Of a stretch of DNA of 64,000 bases, positions 43,452-54,269 are shown piece after piece. The position numbers and the translations under genes were made by a program. Source of the stretch: Streptomyces pluripotens (GTDB lineage: Bacteria; Actinomycetota; Actinomycetes; Streptomycetales; Streptomycetaceae); assembly GCF_000802245.2 (NCBI RefSeq), contig NZ_CP021080.1:1240001-1304000 (forward strand), written 5' to 3'. Numbering within the stretch: the stretch's first letter is position 1; each line of letters starts with the position of its first letter. The notes beneath the pieces were generated by a model that was given only the letters and a program-made list of their open reading frames with translations, did not search any database and was not told the DNA's origin.

Positions 43452-45173
43452 TCAGGCGGAGACCCACGGCTTTCCGGCCGCCGCCTCGCGCGGCGCGGGC
43501 AGCTCCACCTCGGCACCGTCCTCGGCCCCTTCCTCGGCGCCCCTGTCGATGCTCGCCTCAGCGCTCACTCCGATGCCCGCCTCGGTGCTCATCTCGACGC
43601 CCACCCCAGGGCCCACCCCGGGGTTCTCCTCGGCACACTGCATGGCCCACGGCAGCCGAAGTGCCATCACCGCGCCCAGCAGGAGCAGACCCGCACTCAC
43701 CAGCAGCGTCACGTGCAGCCCGTGCACGAAGGAGTCCCGAGCCGCCCGGCGCAGCGCGGCCCCCGCGGAGCCGCCGAGCCGCCCGGCCACCTCGTAGGCC
43801 TCACCCAGCGAGTGGCCCGCGGCGTCCGAGGCGGGCTGTGCAACGCCGGGCACCGACCGCAGCCCAGGCGCGTAGGCCGCGTTCATCACGCTGCCGAGCA
43901 GGGCGATGCCGATGCCGGCGCCGAGCTGGTACGACGTCTCGCCGATCGCCGCCGCCCCGCCGGACTGGTCCGCCGGGGCCTCGCTGAGCATCGACTCGTA
44001 TGCGCCGAAGAGCGTGGTCTCCAGGCCGAAGCCCAGCAGCACGAAGCCGGTCAGCAGGAGCTTCGCGTTGTCGGTGCCGCCCATCGCGGTCAGGGTCAGC
44101 ACCGCGGCCGCCGTCAGGCAGAAGCCGAAGCACACCATGCGGCGCGGCCCGAAGCGGCGCAGCATCCGCGCGCCCGCCAGGCCCGCAGCCATCGCCGCGA
44201 TGGTCAAGGGCAGCAGCCTCAGGCCGGTCTCCAGGGGCGAGAGGCCGAGCACCAGCTGCAGATACTGGGCGGCGATCAGCTCCAGGCCGACCAGCGCGAG
44301 CATCGCCAGCACGATGCAGCCCACAGAGGTGCTGAACGCGGGCCGGCGGAACATCCGCAGGTCCACCAGCGGATGCGGGAGCCGGCGCTGCCGGCGCACG
44401 AAGAAGAAGAGGAGGACCGCCCCGACCGCCAGTGGCAGCACGGTGAAGGGGCTCACCGCCGGTTCTCCACCGCCCAGCCGCTTCACCCCGTAGACGACGC
44501 CGAAGAGCCCGCCGGCCGCCATCAGGGCGCCGGTGATGTCCCAGGGCCCGTTGCGATCCCCCCGGGACTCGGGCAGCAGAATCCGGCCCACCGGCAGGCT
44601 GACCAGCATCAACGGAATGTTGACCAGGAAGACCGCGCCCCACCAGAAGTGCTCCAGCAGGAAGCCACCGAGCAGCGGCCCGACCGCGGCCCCTACGGCG
44701 GCGACGGCGCTCCACACACCGATGGCGAGCGCGCGTTCACGCCGGTCGGGGAAGACCTGGCGGAGGATGGACAGGGTCGCGGGCATGATCATGGCGCCGC
44801 CGACACCGAGCAGTGCGCGGGCGAGGATCAGCGTCTCGGCGGTCCGCGCGAAGGCGGCCATGACGGAGGCGACCCCGAACAGTGCGTAGCCCAGCAGCAG
44901 GATCCGTCTGCGGCCGACGCGGTCACCCAGGGTGCCGAAGAGGATCAGCAGCGATGCGCAGACCAGCGGGTAGACGTCGACGATCCAGAGCAGTTCCACG
45001 GCGCCGGGCCTGAGGTCCTCCGTGACGGCGGGCACCGCCACGTGCAGCACGGTCGCGTCGAGTGCGACGAGCAGCAGGCTGACGCAGAGGACGACGAGGA
45101 CGATCCATCGGTTGGCACCGGCCTCGGCCCCCCGAGGGCGCGGCCGTAGGGCGGCCACGGTCGTCCCGGACAT
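43452..45173 (-). CDS. MFS drug-export transporter, DHA2/EmrB-QacA type
   Basis: A 573-residue protein with about 14 transmembrane helices. Motif A is GTLGDRVGRRRIL, motif C-like GAAVGPLLGGFLLEHFWWG, and LDATVLHVAVPAV is in helix 1. These place it with proton-driven multidrug exporters. The C-terminal 60 or so residues are acidic with repeated Val/Glu/Gly (GVGPGVGVEMSTEAGIGVSA), an unusual extension. ATG 45173 has GGGAGGT upstream. It is divergent from the PIG-V gene. Confidence 0.87.
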   Translation of the reverse strand: MSGTTVAALRPRPRGAEAGANRWIVLVVLCVSLLLVALDATVLHVAVPAVTEDLRPGAVELLWIVDVYPLVCASLLILFGTLGDRVGRRRILLLGYALFGVASVMAAFARTAETLILARALLGVGGAMIMPATLSILRQVFPDRRERALAIGVWSAVAAVGAAVGPLLGGFLLEHFWWGAVFLVNIPLMLVSLPVGRILLPESRGDRNGPWDITGALMAAGGLFGVVYGVKRLGGGEPAVSPFTVLPLAVGAVLLFFFVRRQRRLPHPLVDLRMFRRPAFSTSVGCIVLAMLALVGLELIAAQYLQLVLGLSPLETGLRLLPLTIAAMAAGLAGARMLRRFGPRRMVCFGFCLTAAAVLTLTAMGGTDNAKLLLTGFVLLGFGLETTLFGAYESMLSEAPADQSGGAAAIGETSYQLGAGIGIALLGSVMNAAYAPGLRSVPGVAQPASDAAGHSLGEAYEVAGRLGGSAGAALRRAARDSFVHGLHVTLLVSAGLLLLGAVMALRLPWAMQCAEENPGVGPGVGVEMSTEAGIGVSAEASIDRGAEEGAEDGAEVELPAPREAAAGKPWVSA

Positions 45174-45435
45174 GTACGTACCTCCCAGACGCTCCCTCGC
45201 GTGGGGGCGGGCCGACGGGGTGGGGACTCCCCGTCGCACGGCCGGAGAGGAGCGGTGTCTCCGGCCCGCGCAAAGCCACGCGGGTGACTCGCCAGCGTAC
45301 GCGAGTTCGTCGCACGGACACGTGGCGGACCTCTCACACACGCGACGGAACCCATGTGGCGTACACCACGTCTCCTTCTCTTGACCCACGACCCGGCAGT
45401 CGGTCCGGTTCCCCTTCCCGTCGATAATCGACACC

Positions 45436-46614
45436 GTGACCGATCTTGAAACACGGGTGGCCCCACCTCGACCCGCACTGCTGCGCCGGGCGGCCCCGGC
45501 CCTTCTGGGCTACGCGGCGGTCCGCGCCCTGGGGCTGGCCGCGCTGGTGGTGTGGAGCGCCGCGCGCGGCAAGGACGCGTACACCTTGTTGACCGCGCGT
45601 TGGGACTCACTGTGGTACGCGCGGGTCGCCGAGCTGGGTTACGGATACGAGGTGCGGCTGCCCAACGGGGACGTCCACTCCGATCTGGCGTTCTTCCCGC
45701 TGCTGCCGTGGCTGGAGCGGCTGCTGCACACGGTCACGCCGCTGTCGTACGCGGACGCCGGTTTCGCCGTCTCCCTGGTCGCCTCACTGACGGCGGCGGC
45801 AGGCGTCTTCGCGGTTGCCGACCATGTGTACGGGCCTCTTTACGGGGGTCGGGTGGGCGCCTGCGCCGTACTCCTCTGGGCGGTGCTGCCGGTCGGCGTC
45901 GTGCAGTCGATGGCGTACAGCGAATCGCTGTTCACGGCGCTGGCAGCCTGGTCGCTGTACGCGGTGCTGACCGGACGGTGGGTGAGCGCCGGAGTGCTGG
46001 CTGCGCTGGCGGGACTCACCCGACCGGTCGGCGCGGCGGTGGTCGCGGCGGTGTGGGTGGCCGGTGCGGTCGGGTTCGTGCGGGAGCGAAGCCTCCGGCA
46101 CACGCCGCGCGCCCCCGCCCGGCACCGCGCCCTCGGCATGCTCCTGGCTCCGCTCGGGGCCGCCGGTTACGTCCTCTGGGTCGGCCGCCGCACCGGTGGG
46201 GGCCCGTTCGGCTACCTGGACGTACAGGCCGGATGGCGTAACGGTTTCGACGGCGGATACGCCTTCGCCCGCTTCGTGGCCGGCGAGTTCACGTCGTTCC
46301 CATCCGTCCTCGCCGGCATCGGCCTGGTCACCGGGGTCGTCCTGTTGATCTGGTGGTACCTGACCGGCATACGCCAGCGTCAGCCCGTCGAACTGCTGGT
46401 GTACACGGGTGTCGTGCTCGCCCTCGCCCTGGGTGCGTCGAGCTACTTCGGCTCCAAGCCCCGGTTGCTGCTGCCTGCCTTCCCGGTACTCCTGCCGCTC
46501 GCGTGCGCGCTGGCCCGGCTGCGGACGTCCCGATCCGTGTCGCTGACGGCCGGACTGGCGGTCGTATCGGCCCTCTACGGGGCGTTCTGGCTGAACGGCT
46601 CCGGCCCTCCATGA
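45436..46614 (+). CDS. Integral membrane mannosyltransferase (PIG-V-like)
   Basis: A 392-residue protein with about ten hydrophobic segments. The first external loop has ARWDSLWYARVAELGYGYE and DLAFFPLLPWLERLL, matching the PIG-V/GPI mannosyltransferase-like GT-C family (WDxxWY and FFPLxP motifs). SMAYSESLFTALAAW follows. In actinobacteria these probably add mannose from a polyprenyl-phosphate donor to an envelope glycan or glycoprotein. Its GTG start follows a leader shared with the divergent transporter. Confidence 0.85.
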   Translation: MTDLETRVAPPRPALLRRAAPALLGYAAVRALGLAALVVWSAARGKDAYTLLTARWDSLWYARVAELGYGYEVRLPNGDVHSDLAFFPLLPWLERLLHTVTPLSYADAGFAVSLVASLTAAAGVFAVADHVYGPLYGGRVGACAVLLWAVLPVGVVQSMAYSESLFTALAAWSLYAVLTGRWVSAGVLAALAGLTRPVGAAVVAAVWVAGAVGFVRERSLRHTPRAPARHRALGMLLAPLGAAGYVLWVGRRTGGGPFGYLDVQAGWRNGFDGGYAFARFVAGEFTSFPSVLAGIGLVTGVVLLIWWYLTGIRQRQPVELLVYTGVVLALALGASSYFGSKPRLLLPAFPVLLPLACALARLRTSRSVSLTAGLAVVSALYGAFWLNGSGPP

Positions 46615-46852
46615 TCAACTTTGGGCGATCGGTGACACCGCGGAGAATTCCACCCGAGGATGGGGTTAACGCAGCCATAAGCGCCACATAAACAACACCC
46701 GGCACGATCAATGGAATTGCCGGGAGCAACCTGGTGGGATTACAGAATCCCTGGAATTGCGACCACCCTTGAGAGGTTTCCCACATCACATCGTCATCAC
46801 AAAGCCGCTGTTTCGACCGGGAACACAGCTCACTCGCTGTAACGTCGATTGG

Positions 46853-47893
46853 GTGCGTACCGAACGAAACGTCACCCGGCGTCTAGACCGGGTGTTCGCC
46901 AGGCTGGATCGTGAGCCGGAACGACCGGCCCACATCGATGTGCCGCGGATGAGCCGGCACCGGGTCGTTCTGTTCTCGGCGACCCTGGCTTTCTACCTGG
47001 CGATCGTGTGGGCCGTGGCGACCACCTCCTGGCTGGTCCGGCTGGACTGGCAGGTCATGTTCTTCCGGCCCTACCAACAGTGGCCGCAGGTGCACGCCCT
47101 CCTCGACTACTACGTGGTCCTGGGCCAGCGCGGCCCCACCGCCGTGATGGTCGCGGCCTGGCTCGGCTGGCGCTCCTGGCGGCAGCACACCCTCCGCCCG
47201 CTGCTGACCCTCGGCACCTCGCTGCTGCTACTGAACGTCACGGTCGGCTCCGCCAAGATCGGGATGGGACGGCTCGGCCCGCACTACGCGACCCTGATCG
47301 GCTCCAACGAGATGGGACTGGGCGGCGATATATTCCCCAGCGGCCACACCGCCAACGCCGTGGTGACCTGGGGAATCCTGGCCTATCTGGCCTCCACCCC
47401 GAGAGCGCGCCGCTGGCTTTCGGCGCTGTCGGCGGTCACCTCCCTCGGTGTCGGGCTCACCACCGTCTACCTCGGTACGCACTGGCTCAGCGACGTGCTA
47501 CTGGGCTGGGCCGCGGGCCTGCTGATCCTGCTCGCGCTCCCCTGGTTCGAGCCGCTGATCGCCAAGACGGAGGTGTGGCTCTTCGAGCTGCGCGACCGCC
47601 GCCGCGCCCGGCGCACCCGGCCCGTTCCCGAACCAGTCGCCCCGGTCACACCCGTGGCGCTCCGACCGCGTCCCACACAAGCCGAGCACCCGGCACCGGA
47701 GCCGTCGGCTCCGGTGCGCGAGCCGGTTTCTTCGACGCGCGCCTCCCGCGGCCTGGCACACCTGGCCCCCGGACCGCACACGACCCGTTCGGAACGCACC
47801 CCGGTCACCCCGGCGGGAAGCCGTCGCCCACCGCACGCCGACCGCCACCCGCGCGGCACCTCGCAGCCGGCCCGCCCCCTGGCAGGCGGCTGA
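46853..47893 (+). CDS. PAP2-superfamily membrane phosphatase
   Basis: A 346-residue protein with about six helices. The phosphatase signature is present in order: KIGMGRLGP (variant of KxxxxxxRP), FPSGHTANAV and YLGTHWLSDVLLG (the H-x3-D part). It may dephosphorylate undecaprenyl pyrophosphate or a phospholipid. A Pro/Arg-rich cytoplasmic tail of about 100 residues follows the last helix. The start is chosen at GTG 46853 (MRTERNVTRRLD); an in-frame start at 46757 would add 32 residues without family features. Confidence 0.85.
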   Translation: MRTERNVTRRLDRVFARLDREPERPAHIDVPRMSRHRVVLFSATLAFYLAIVWAVATTSWLVRLDWQVMFFRPYQQWPQVHALLDYYVVLGQRGPTAVMVAAWLGWRSWRQHTLRPLLTLGTSLLLLNVTVGSAKIGMGRLGPHYATLIGSNEMGLGGDIFPSGHTANAVVTWGILAYLASTPRARRWLSALSAVTSLGVGLTTVYLGTHWLSDVLLGWAAGLLILLALPWFEPLIAKTEVWLFELRDRRRARRTRPVPEPVAPVTPVALRPRPTQAEHPAPEPSAPVREPVSSTRASRGLAHLAPGPHTTRSERTPVTPAGSRRPPHADRHPRGTSQPARPLAGG

Positions 47894-48012
47894 GAGCGGA
47901 AACGGCACCGGGGACCGGTACGCACCACCGCCCCGCAGTATGGCCGCAGGCCCCGGTCCCTTGTCCGGGAGAGGGGCCTGCGGCCATCCGGGCACATCCC
48001 ACCGGGGACCGT

Positions 48013-48228
48013 TCAGCCCTTCCAGGCGCGGGCCACCCGGCCGCCCCGCACCTCGAAGTTCAGTCGCCCCACCCGGTATTCCATGGTGATGACCGCACCC
48101 GGCGGCAGCGACCGCACCACCTGCCACCCCCGCTGCTGAGCGAGCCGCTCGGCGTCGGCGGCTTGGAGGCCGACGTACCCTTCCGGGCTGTCCTGGGGCT
48201 CCGCCGGCGGAGTGGGAATCGGTGCCAT
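48013..48228 (-). CDS. I78-family proteinase-inhibitor-like protein
   Basis: A 71-residue protein. The fold signature is visible: GLQAADAERLAQQRGW, VVRSLPPGAVITMEYR and GRLNFEVRGGRVARAW. No signal peptide is seen, so if it inhibits proteases it would do so inside the cell, or it may have another role. The secreted streptogrisins in the same window are a possible but unproven target. The two-cysteine bond of some I78 members is absent. Confidence 0.8.
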   Translation of the reverse strand: MAPIPTPPAEPQDSPEGYVGLQAADAERLAQQRGWQVVRSLPPGAVITMEYRVGRLNFEVRGGRVARAWKG

Positions 48229-48660
48229 ACGGCCACGCTAGGCCCCGTCCGACGGATACGGAACCCGCACGGCCGGGTAAGAACCGCATCCTGTTCCGGT
48301 CACACTTCTGTCACAGCCGCCCGGCCCCCGTTTCAGCCGAACTCCGTCACACGTATGGGGGTTTCCGTTCGAACCACCGGAGTAATCGAACAGAATTCAC
48401 GCGGGCCCCAGCGTCTCCTCGAATTGCCCGGAATAATGCAACCACAGCGCGACCCGGGTCCGGGGCGTGATTGGTCCTGCGAATCCGCACACTCCTGCGG
48501 AAACTTCCATCACATGAGAATTTCATGGATTCAACAGACGGCACCCGCATCGTCCGGAGTGCACCGGTCGGGCGCCGCGGCGCGAGCAACCGGGTCTGCC
48601 AGCGGATGCGGGCAGCCGCTGCCCGCGAAGGAACAGCGGCTGCCCCGTGCCGGGCGGCGC
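48229..48660. other. Intergenic region without gene
   Basis: About 430 nt between the I78 and Rpf-type genes. It is less GC-rich from 48340 to 48540 than elsewhere. ORFs here are short, lack ribosome sites and show no coding bias. A hairpin (listed separately) sits at its right end. Confidence 0.5.
48610..48645. terminator. Perfect 12-bp hairpin after the Rpf/LysM gene
   Basis: GGGCAGCCGCTG (48610-48621) pairs exactly with CAGCGGCTGCCC (48634-48645) around a 12-nt loop. It lies 15 nt downstream of the Rpf gene stop (minus strand), the expected place of a terminator. Confidence 0.7.
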
Positions 48661-49904
<1,244 letters not shown>

Positions 49905-50696
49905 GTGCCGCGCATGCTCGACGTCAGTGACGCCGTACGCGCCGAGATCGGCGACGAAGAAGCCGACCGGCTGCTCGCCGGAGAGAACGCCCCGGGCAGT
50001 TACGACTGCACGTCCTGCCGCACACCGGGCGACTCCGAGCAGGAGCACACCAGCACCGTTCTGTTCGTCGGGGACGAGACGGCCGTCCTCGCCTTCGCCC
50101 ACGCAGGCTGCCTGCCCTCGCAGGTCGTCCAGGTCACCGAGGAGCAGTTGCAGGGGGCCGTCCGGTCCATCGGCGGCAACGCCCCCGACATCGCCGCCAG
50201 CGAGCCGCAGAAGGCCGTGCCCGACCAGGCAGTGCTCGGCGTGACCAGCGGACTCATCCTGATCGAAGGTGAGTTGCACCCCGCTCTCGTCGTCGAACCG
50301 ACCACGCCGATCGCGCGCCCGGGCACCACCGGGGGCGGCGACGACTTCCTTCCACTGCTGATCGAACAGGGCTTCATGCCCGCGTCCGAGCTGGCCTCCG
50401 TGCCGCCGGTGCTGCACGGTTGGTCCGTCCTGCTGGCCGTGGGCCAACTGCACGCAGTGCTCCAGCCGGGCCCGGACGGCGGGCAGCAGGTGGCCTGGTG
50501 GCAGGCCCACCAGCCGTTGCAGGTCACCGACAGCTGGCGGGCCGCGGCCAACAAGCACCAGCAGGTACTCATGTTCGCCGCTCCGGTGGGATCAATCGGT
50601 CGGCAGCCGCGGGAGGACCTGCTGCGGGAGTCCCTCGACAAGGCAGCGGCGAACGGACAGTTGGTCGCGGCGGCACTGCCGCTCGCCGGCACCTGA
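49905..50696 (+). CDS. Conserved protein, unknown function
   Basis: A 263-residue soluble protein without signal peptide or membrane helix. It starts MPRMLDVSDAVRAEIGDEEADRLL (from GTG), then has CTSCRTPGD, a possible metal site, and a hydrophobic-strand-rich C-terminal half (GWSVLLAVGQLHAVLQ). I do not recognise a family. GAGGGAGCC precedes the GTG. It lies 31 nt before another unknown gene on the same strand. Confidence 0.7.
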   Translation: MPRMLDVSDAVRAEIGDEEADRLLAGENAPGSYDCTSCRTPGDSEQEHTSTVLFVGDETAVLAFAHAGCLPSQVVQVTEEQLQGAVRSIGGNAPDIAASEPQKAVPDQAVLGVTSGLILIEGELHPALVVEPTTPIARPGTTGGGDDFLPLLIEQGFMPASELASVPPVLHGWSVLLAVGQLHAVLQPGPDGGQQVAWWQAHQPLQVTDSWRAAANKHQQVLMFAAPVGSIGRQPREDLLRESLDKAAANGQLVAAALPLAGT

Positions 50697-50727
50697 GAGC
50701 CGGTCGCGGGGCGGGGAGCCACACTGC

Positions 50728-51162
50728 GTGCCGTATCTCTTCAAAGGCGCCGTCGTTTGGACATACGTGCACACATACGACACACCTCCCCGCCGGTCCT
50801 CCTTCACCCCCGTACCGTCCGCCCGGACGACACCGGAGGGGATCGGCGGTCCGTCGGCCACGCCGATCTACGACACGCTCTACGCGGAGTGGGTCAAGAC
50901 CTTCCGCACGCTGCCGGGCGACCGCAGCGGCGAGGAGGAGTTGAGGTTCAGCGCCTTCGGGACCATCCCGGACGGCACGACCCCGTACGGAAGTCACCGG
51001 ACGGGGTCGTTCAGCAGCTCGTACAGCGCCTACAGCGCCGGCGCGTACAGCGCGCGCCAGCAGTCGCAGTGGCAGCGGGTCGGCACGCTCGGGCGGCAGC
51101 AGGACACCGGAACGCACTACGCGCCGGCAGCCCTGCCGCCGGGGCCGCGCCAGGGCCGGTGA
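50728..51162 (+). CDS. Hypothetical protein
   Basis: A 144-residue ORF. The central part GGPSATPIYDTLYAEWVKTFRTLPGDRSGEEELRF looks coding and ordered (split here over about residues 40-75). The rest is Ser/Gly/Tyr/Gln-rich (SSSYSAYSAGAYSARQQSQ). The start is uncertain: GTG 50728 opens a Tyr/Val-rich stretch of different composition, and a later start in the conserved part is possible. It ends just before a strong terminator. Confidence 0.5.
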   Translation: MPYLFKGAVVWTYVHTYDTPPRRSSFTPVPSARTTPEGIGGPSATPIYDTLYAEWVKTFRTLPGDRSGEEELRFSAFGTIPDGTTPYGSHRTGSFSSSYSAYSAGAYSARQQSQWQRVGTLGRQQDTGTHYAPAALPPGPRQGR

Positions 51163-51164
51163 CC

Positions 51165-51232
51165 CACGAGGGGCGGCTCGCCCAGGGGACACCTTTTCCC
51201 AACGGTGTCCCCTGGGCGAGCCGCCCCTCGTG
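51165..51232. terminator. 29-bp perfect inverted repeat, bidirectional terminator
   Basis: The arms 51165-51193 and 51204-51232 are exact complements (starting CACGAGGGGCGGCTCGCCCA) around a 10-nt loop TTTTCCCAAC. It separates the convergent hypothetical gene and der, 3 nt after one stop and 12 nt after the other, so it can end transcription from both sides. Confidence 0.85.
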
Positions 51233-51243
51233 TCCTACGGTCG

Positions 51244-52725
51244 TTACTTCTTCTTCGCACCGCGCTTCTCGCGCACCCGCACCGAGATGTGGATCGGGGT
51301 GCCCTCGAAGCCGAACTCCTCACGCAGGCGGCGCTCGACGAAGCGGCGGTAACCCGCCTCGATGAAGCCGGAGGCGAAGAGCACGAACCGCGGCGGCTTG
51401 GTACCGGCTTGGGTGCCGAACAGGATGCGCGGCTGCTTGCCACCCCGGACAGGGTGCGGGTGAGCCGAGACGAGCTCGCCGAGGAAGGCGTTCAGCCGGC
51501 CGGTCGGCACCCGGGTCTCCCAGCCCGCGAGGGCGGTCTCGATGGCCGGTACCAGCTTCTCCATGTGCCGGCCGGTGCGGGCCGAGACGTTCACCCGCGG
51601 GGCCCACGCCACCTGGCCCAGTTCGGTCTCGATCTCCCGATCCAGGTAGTAGCGGCGCTCCTCGTCCAGGGTGTCCCACTTGTTGTAGGCGATGACCATC
51701 GCGCGGCCCGCCTCCACGGCCATGGTGATGATCCGCTGGTCCTGCACGGAGATGTTCTCGGAGGCGTCGATCAGAACGACCGCGACCTCCGCCTTCTCCA
51801 CGGCGGCGGCCGTACGCAGGGAGGCGTAGTAGTCGGCACCCTGCTGCAGGTGGACGCGCTTGCGGATACCGGCCGTGTCCACGAACTTCCAGGTCCTGCC
51901 GCCCAGTTCGATCATCTCGTCCACCGGGTCGCGGGTGGTGCCCGCCAGCTCGTTGACGACGACGCGCTCCTCGCCGGCGACCTTGTTCAGCAGCGAGGAC
52001 TTGCCGACGTTGGGACGGCCGATGAGCGCGACACGGCGCGGGCCACCGACAGCCGTGCCGAAGGACTGCACGGGGGCGGTCGGCAGGACCTCCAGGACGG
52101 CGTCGAGCATGTCTCCGGTGCCGCGGCCGTGCAGCGCGGAGACCGGATGGGGTTCGCCGAGACCCAGGCTCCACAGGTAGGCCGCGTCGGCCTCGCCGCT
52201 CGGCCCGTCGACCTTGTTGGCGCACAGCACGACCGGCTTGCCGGCCTTGCGAAGCAACCGGACGACCGCCTCGTCGGTGTCGGTCGCACCGACCTTGGCG
52301 TCCACCACGAAGACGACCGCGTCGGCCGCCTCGATCGCGTACTCGGCCTGTGCGGCCACCGAGGCGTCGATACCAAGGACGTCCTGCTCCCAGCCGCCGG
52401 TGTCGACCACCTTGAAGCGGCGCCCGGCCCATTCAGCCTCGTAGGTGACCCGGTCGCGGGTGACGCCCGGACGGTCCTCCACGACTGCCTCGCGGCGGCC
52501 GATGATCCGGTTCACCAGGGTCGACTTGCCGACATTGGGGCGGCCGACGACAGCGAGCACGGGCAGCGGACCGTGACCCGCCGCCTCGATGGCGCCCTCG
52601 ACGTCCTCGACGTCGAAGCCCTCTTCCGCGGCGAGCTCCACGAACTCCGCGTACTCGGCGTCGCCGAGGGCCCCGTGCTCGTACTCGTGCTCGGTCGAGC
52701 CGTCGGGCTGGATGTCGTCGTTCAT
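51244..52725 (-). CDS. der: Ribosome-biogenesis GTPase Der (EngA)
   Basis: A 493-residue protein with two tandem GTPase domains and a C-terminal KH-like domain. Domain 1 has G1 GRPNVGKS, G3 DTGGW and G4 NKVD. Domain 2 has [13 protein letters not shown] and NKWD. An acidic N-terminal extension of about 55 residues is typical of actinobacterial Der. It acts in assembly of the 50S subunit. ATG 52725 begins [10 protein letters not shown]. It is last in the cmk-plsC-der group, 76 nt after plsC. Confidence 0.95.
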   Translation of the reverse strand: MNDDIQPDGSTEHEYEHGALGDAEYAEFVELAAEEGFDVEDVEGAIEAAGHGPLPVLAVVGRPNVGKSTLVNRIIGRREAVVEDRPGVTRDRVTYEAEWAGRRFKVVDTGGWEQDVLGIDASVAAQAEYAIEAADAVVFVVDAKVGATDTDEAVVRLLRKAGKPVVLCANKVDGPSGEADAAYLWSLGLGEPHPVSALHGRGTGDMLDAVLEVLPTAPVQSFGTAVGGPRRVALIGRPNVGKSSLLNKVAGEERVVVNELAGTTRDPVDEMIELGGRTWKFVDTAGIRKRVHLQQGADYYASLRTAAAVEKAEVAVVLIDASENISVQDQRIITMAVEAGRAMVIAYNKWDTLDEERRYYLDREIETELGQVAWAPRVNVSARTGRHMEKLVPAIETALAGWETRVPTGRLNAFLGELVSAHPHPVRGGKQPRILFGTQAGTKPPRFVLFASGFIEAGYRRFVERRLREEFGFEGTPIHISVRVREKRGAKKK

Positions 52726-52801
52726 GAAGTCCGTACCTCGTCGTTCATCGTGGTGATCGGTGGGCCTGCCCCGGCGGGCTGATCCACTACTCAAGTGTCG
52801 C

Positions 52802-53470
52802 CTAGCGCCCGGTCAGGCGCCTGGCGTCTTCCAGGTGGCTGGCGAGCTGCTTCTGGATGCGCTCGGTCGCCTCGTCCAATGCCCTGCGCGTGCGCCGCCC
52901 GCTGCCGTCGCCCGCCTCGAAGGGGTCACCGAAGACGACGTCGACGCGCGAGCGCAGCGGAGGCAGTGCCTTGATCAGCCGTCCTCGCTCCACAGTGCTT
53001 CCCAGCACGGCGACGGGCACGATCGGTGCCCCGCCGCGGACGGCGAAGTAGGCGAGACCGGCGCGCAGCGAGGCGAAGTCGCCCTCACCCCGGGTGCCCT
53101 CCGGGAAGATGCCCAGCGTTCCCCCGGCCGCCAGGACACCGAGCGCCTGCGTGATCGCGGTCCGGTCGGCGGAAGCGCGATCCACCTTCAGCTGGCCGAT
53201 GCCGGTCAGGAAGGTGGCCAGGGGGCCGACGAAGGCCTCCTTCTTGATCAGGAAGTGCGTCGGCCGGGGCGCCACGCCCATGACCATCGGGCCGTCGATG
53301 TTGTGGGAGTGGTTCACCGCGAAGATCACCGGGCCGGTGGCGGGCACCTTCCAGGCACCGAGCACGCGCGGCTTCCACAATCCGTACATCAGGCCGACAC
53401 CGATGCGCCGCCCGACCTCGGCTCCGCGCTCTGAGGGGAGGCCTTCCTGCCCGCGGCCCCAGAGGCTCAC
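52802..53470 (-). CDS. 1-acyl-glycerol-3-phosphate acyltransferase (PlsC family)
   Basis: A 222-residue acyltransferase. The H-x4-D motif is NHSHNID with VIFAVNHSH, and the substrate motif FPEGTRGEG and VPVAVLGS follow. It makes phosphatidic acid from lysophosphatidic acid, or acylates a related lipid. Its GTG overlaps the cmk stop (GTGA), the usual actinobacterial cmk-plsC-der arrangement. Confidence 0.9.
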   Translation of the reverse strand: MSLWGRGQEGLPSERGAEVGRRIGVGLMYGLWKPRVLGAWKVPATGPVIFAVNHSHNIDGPMVMGVAPRPTHFLIKKEAFVGPLATFLTGIGQLKVDRASADRTAITQALGVLAAGGTLGIFPEGTRGEGDFASLRAGLAYFAVRGGAPIVPVAVLGSTVERGRLIKALPPLRSRVDVVFGDPFEAGDGSGRRTRRALDEATERIQKQLASHLEDARRLTGR

Positions 53471-54162
53471 TTTCCGGCCCGCTTCTCCTCGACCAGGGTG
53501 ACGACGCACTCGATGACCTGGGCGAGGGTGAGATCGGTGGTGTCCACCTCGACCGCGTCAGCGGCCTTGGCGAGCGGTGAGGTCTTGCGGCTGGAGTCGG
53601 CCGCGTCCCGCTTGATGAGGGCCTCGCGGGTGGTGTGGACGTCGACGCCCTTCAGCTCACCACTGCGGCGGGCCGCGCGGGCCTCCGGCGAGGCGGTCAG
53701 GAAGACCTTCAGATCGGCGTCCGGGAGGACGGTGGTGCCGATGTCCCGGCCCTCGACCACGATGCCCTTCTCCGCAGCGGCGGCCAGTGAACGCTGGAGC
53801 TCGGTGATCCGGGCGCGCACCTCGGGAACCGCGCTGACGGCACTGACCTTGGAGGTGACCTCCTGGGTGCGGATCGGGCCGGCCACGTCGACACCGTCGA
53901 CCATGATGGTCGGGGCGGCCGGATCGGTACCGGAGATGATCTCCGGTTTGCCAGCGACGGCGGCGATGGCGGTGGGGTCCTCCAGGTCGATGCTGTGGGT
54001 CACCATCCACCAGGTGATGGCCCGGTACTGGGCACCGGTGTCCAGATAGCTCAGGCCGAGCTGCGCGGCCACGGCCTTCGACGTGCTCGACTTGCCCGTG
54101 CCGGAGGGACCGTCGATCGCGACGATCACGGGCTTGGCGGTCGGGGCGGCGCCGTTTTCCAC
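53467..54162 (-). CDS. cmk: Cytidylate kinase
   Basis: A 231-residue kinase. The P-loop is IDGPSGTGKSSTSK, followed by LSYLDTGAQYRAITW and the VEGRDIGTTVLPDADLKVFLTAS region (seen in two halves), and RAARRSGEL and DSSRKTSPL. It phosphorylates CMP and dCMP. GTG 54162 begins MENGAAPTAKP. GGAAGG lies upstream. It leads the cmk-plsC-der group, separated from tyrA by 107 nt. Confidence 0.94.
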   Translation of the reverse strand: MENGAAPTAKPVIVAIDGPSGTGKSSTSKAVAAQLGLSYLDTGAQYRAITWWMVTHSIDLEDPTAIAAVAGKPEIISGTDPAAPTIMVDGVDVAGPIRTQEVTSKVSAVSAVPEVRARITELQRSLAAAAEKGIVVEGRDIGTTVLPDADLKVFLTASPEARAARRSGELKGVDVHTTREALIKRDAADSSRKTSPLAKAADAVEVDTTDLTLAQVIECVVTLVEEKRAGK

Positions 54163-54269
54163 GGGGGGACACCTTCCTGGTGCGGTGGGGCGGGGTGCGG
54201 GGAGCGAGAGCGCCCCGCACAAGGTTACTGGGTACGGGTCACTCGTCCGGACGCACGCACTGCCCGGGG

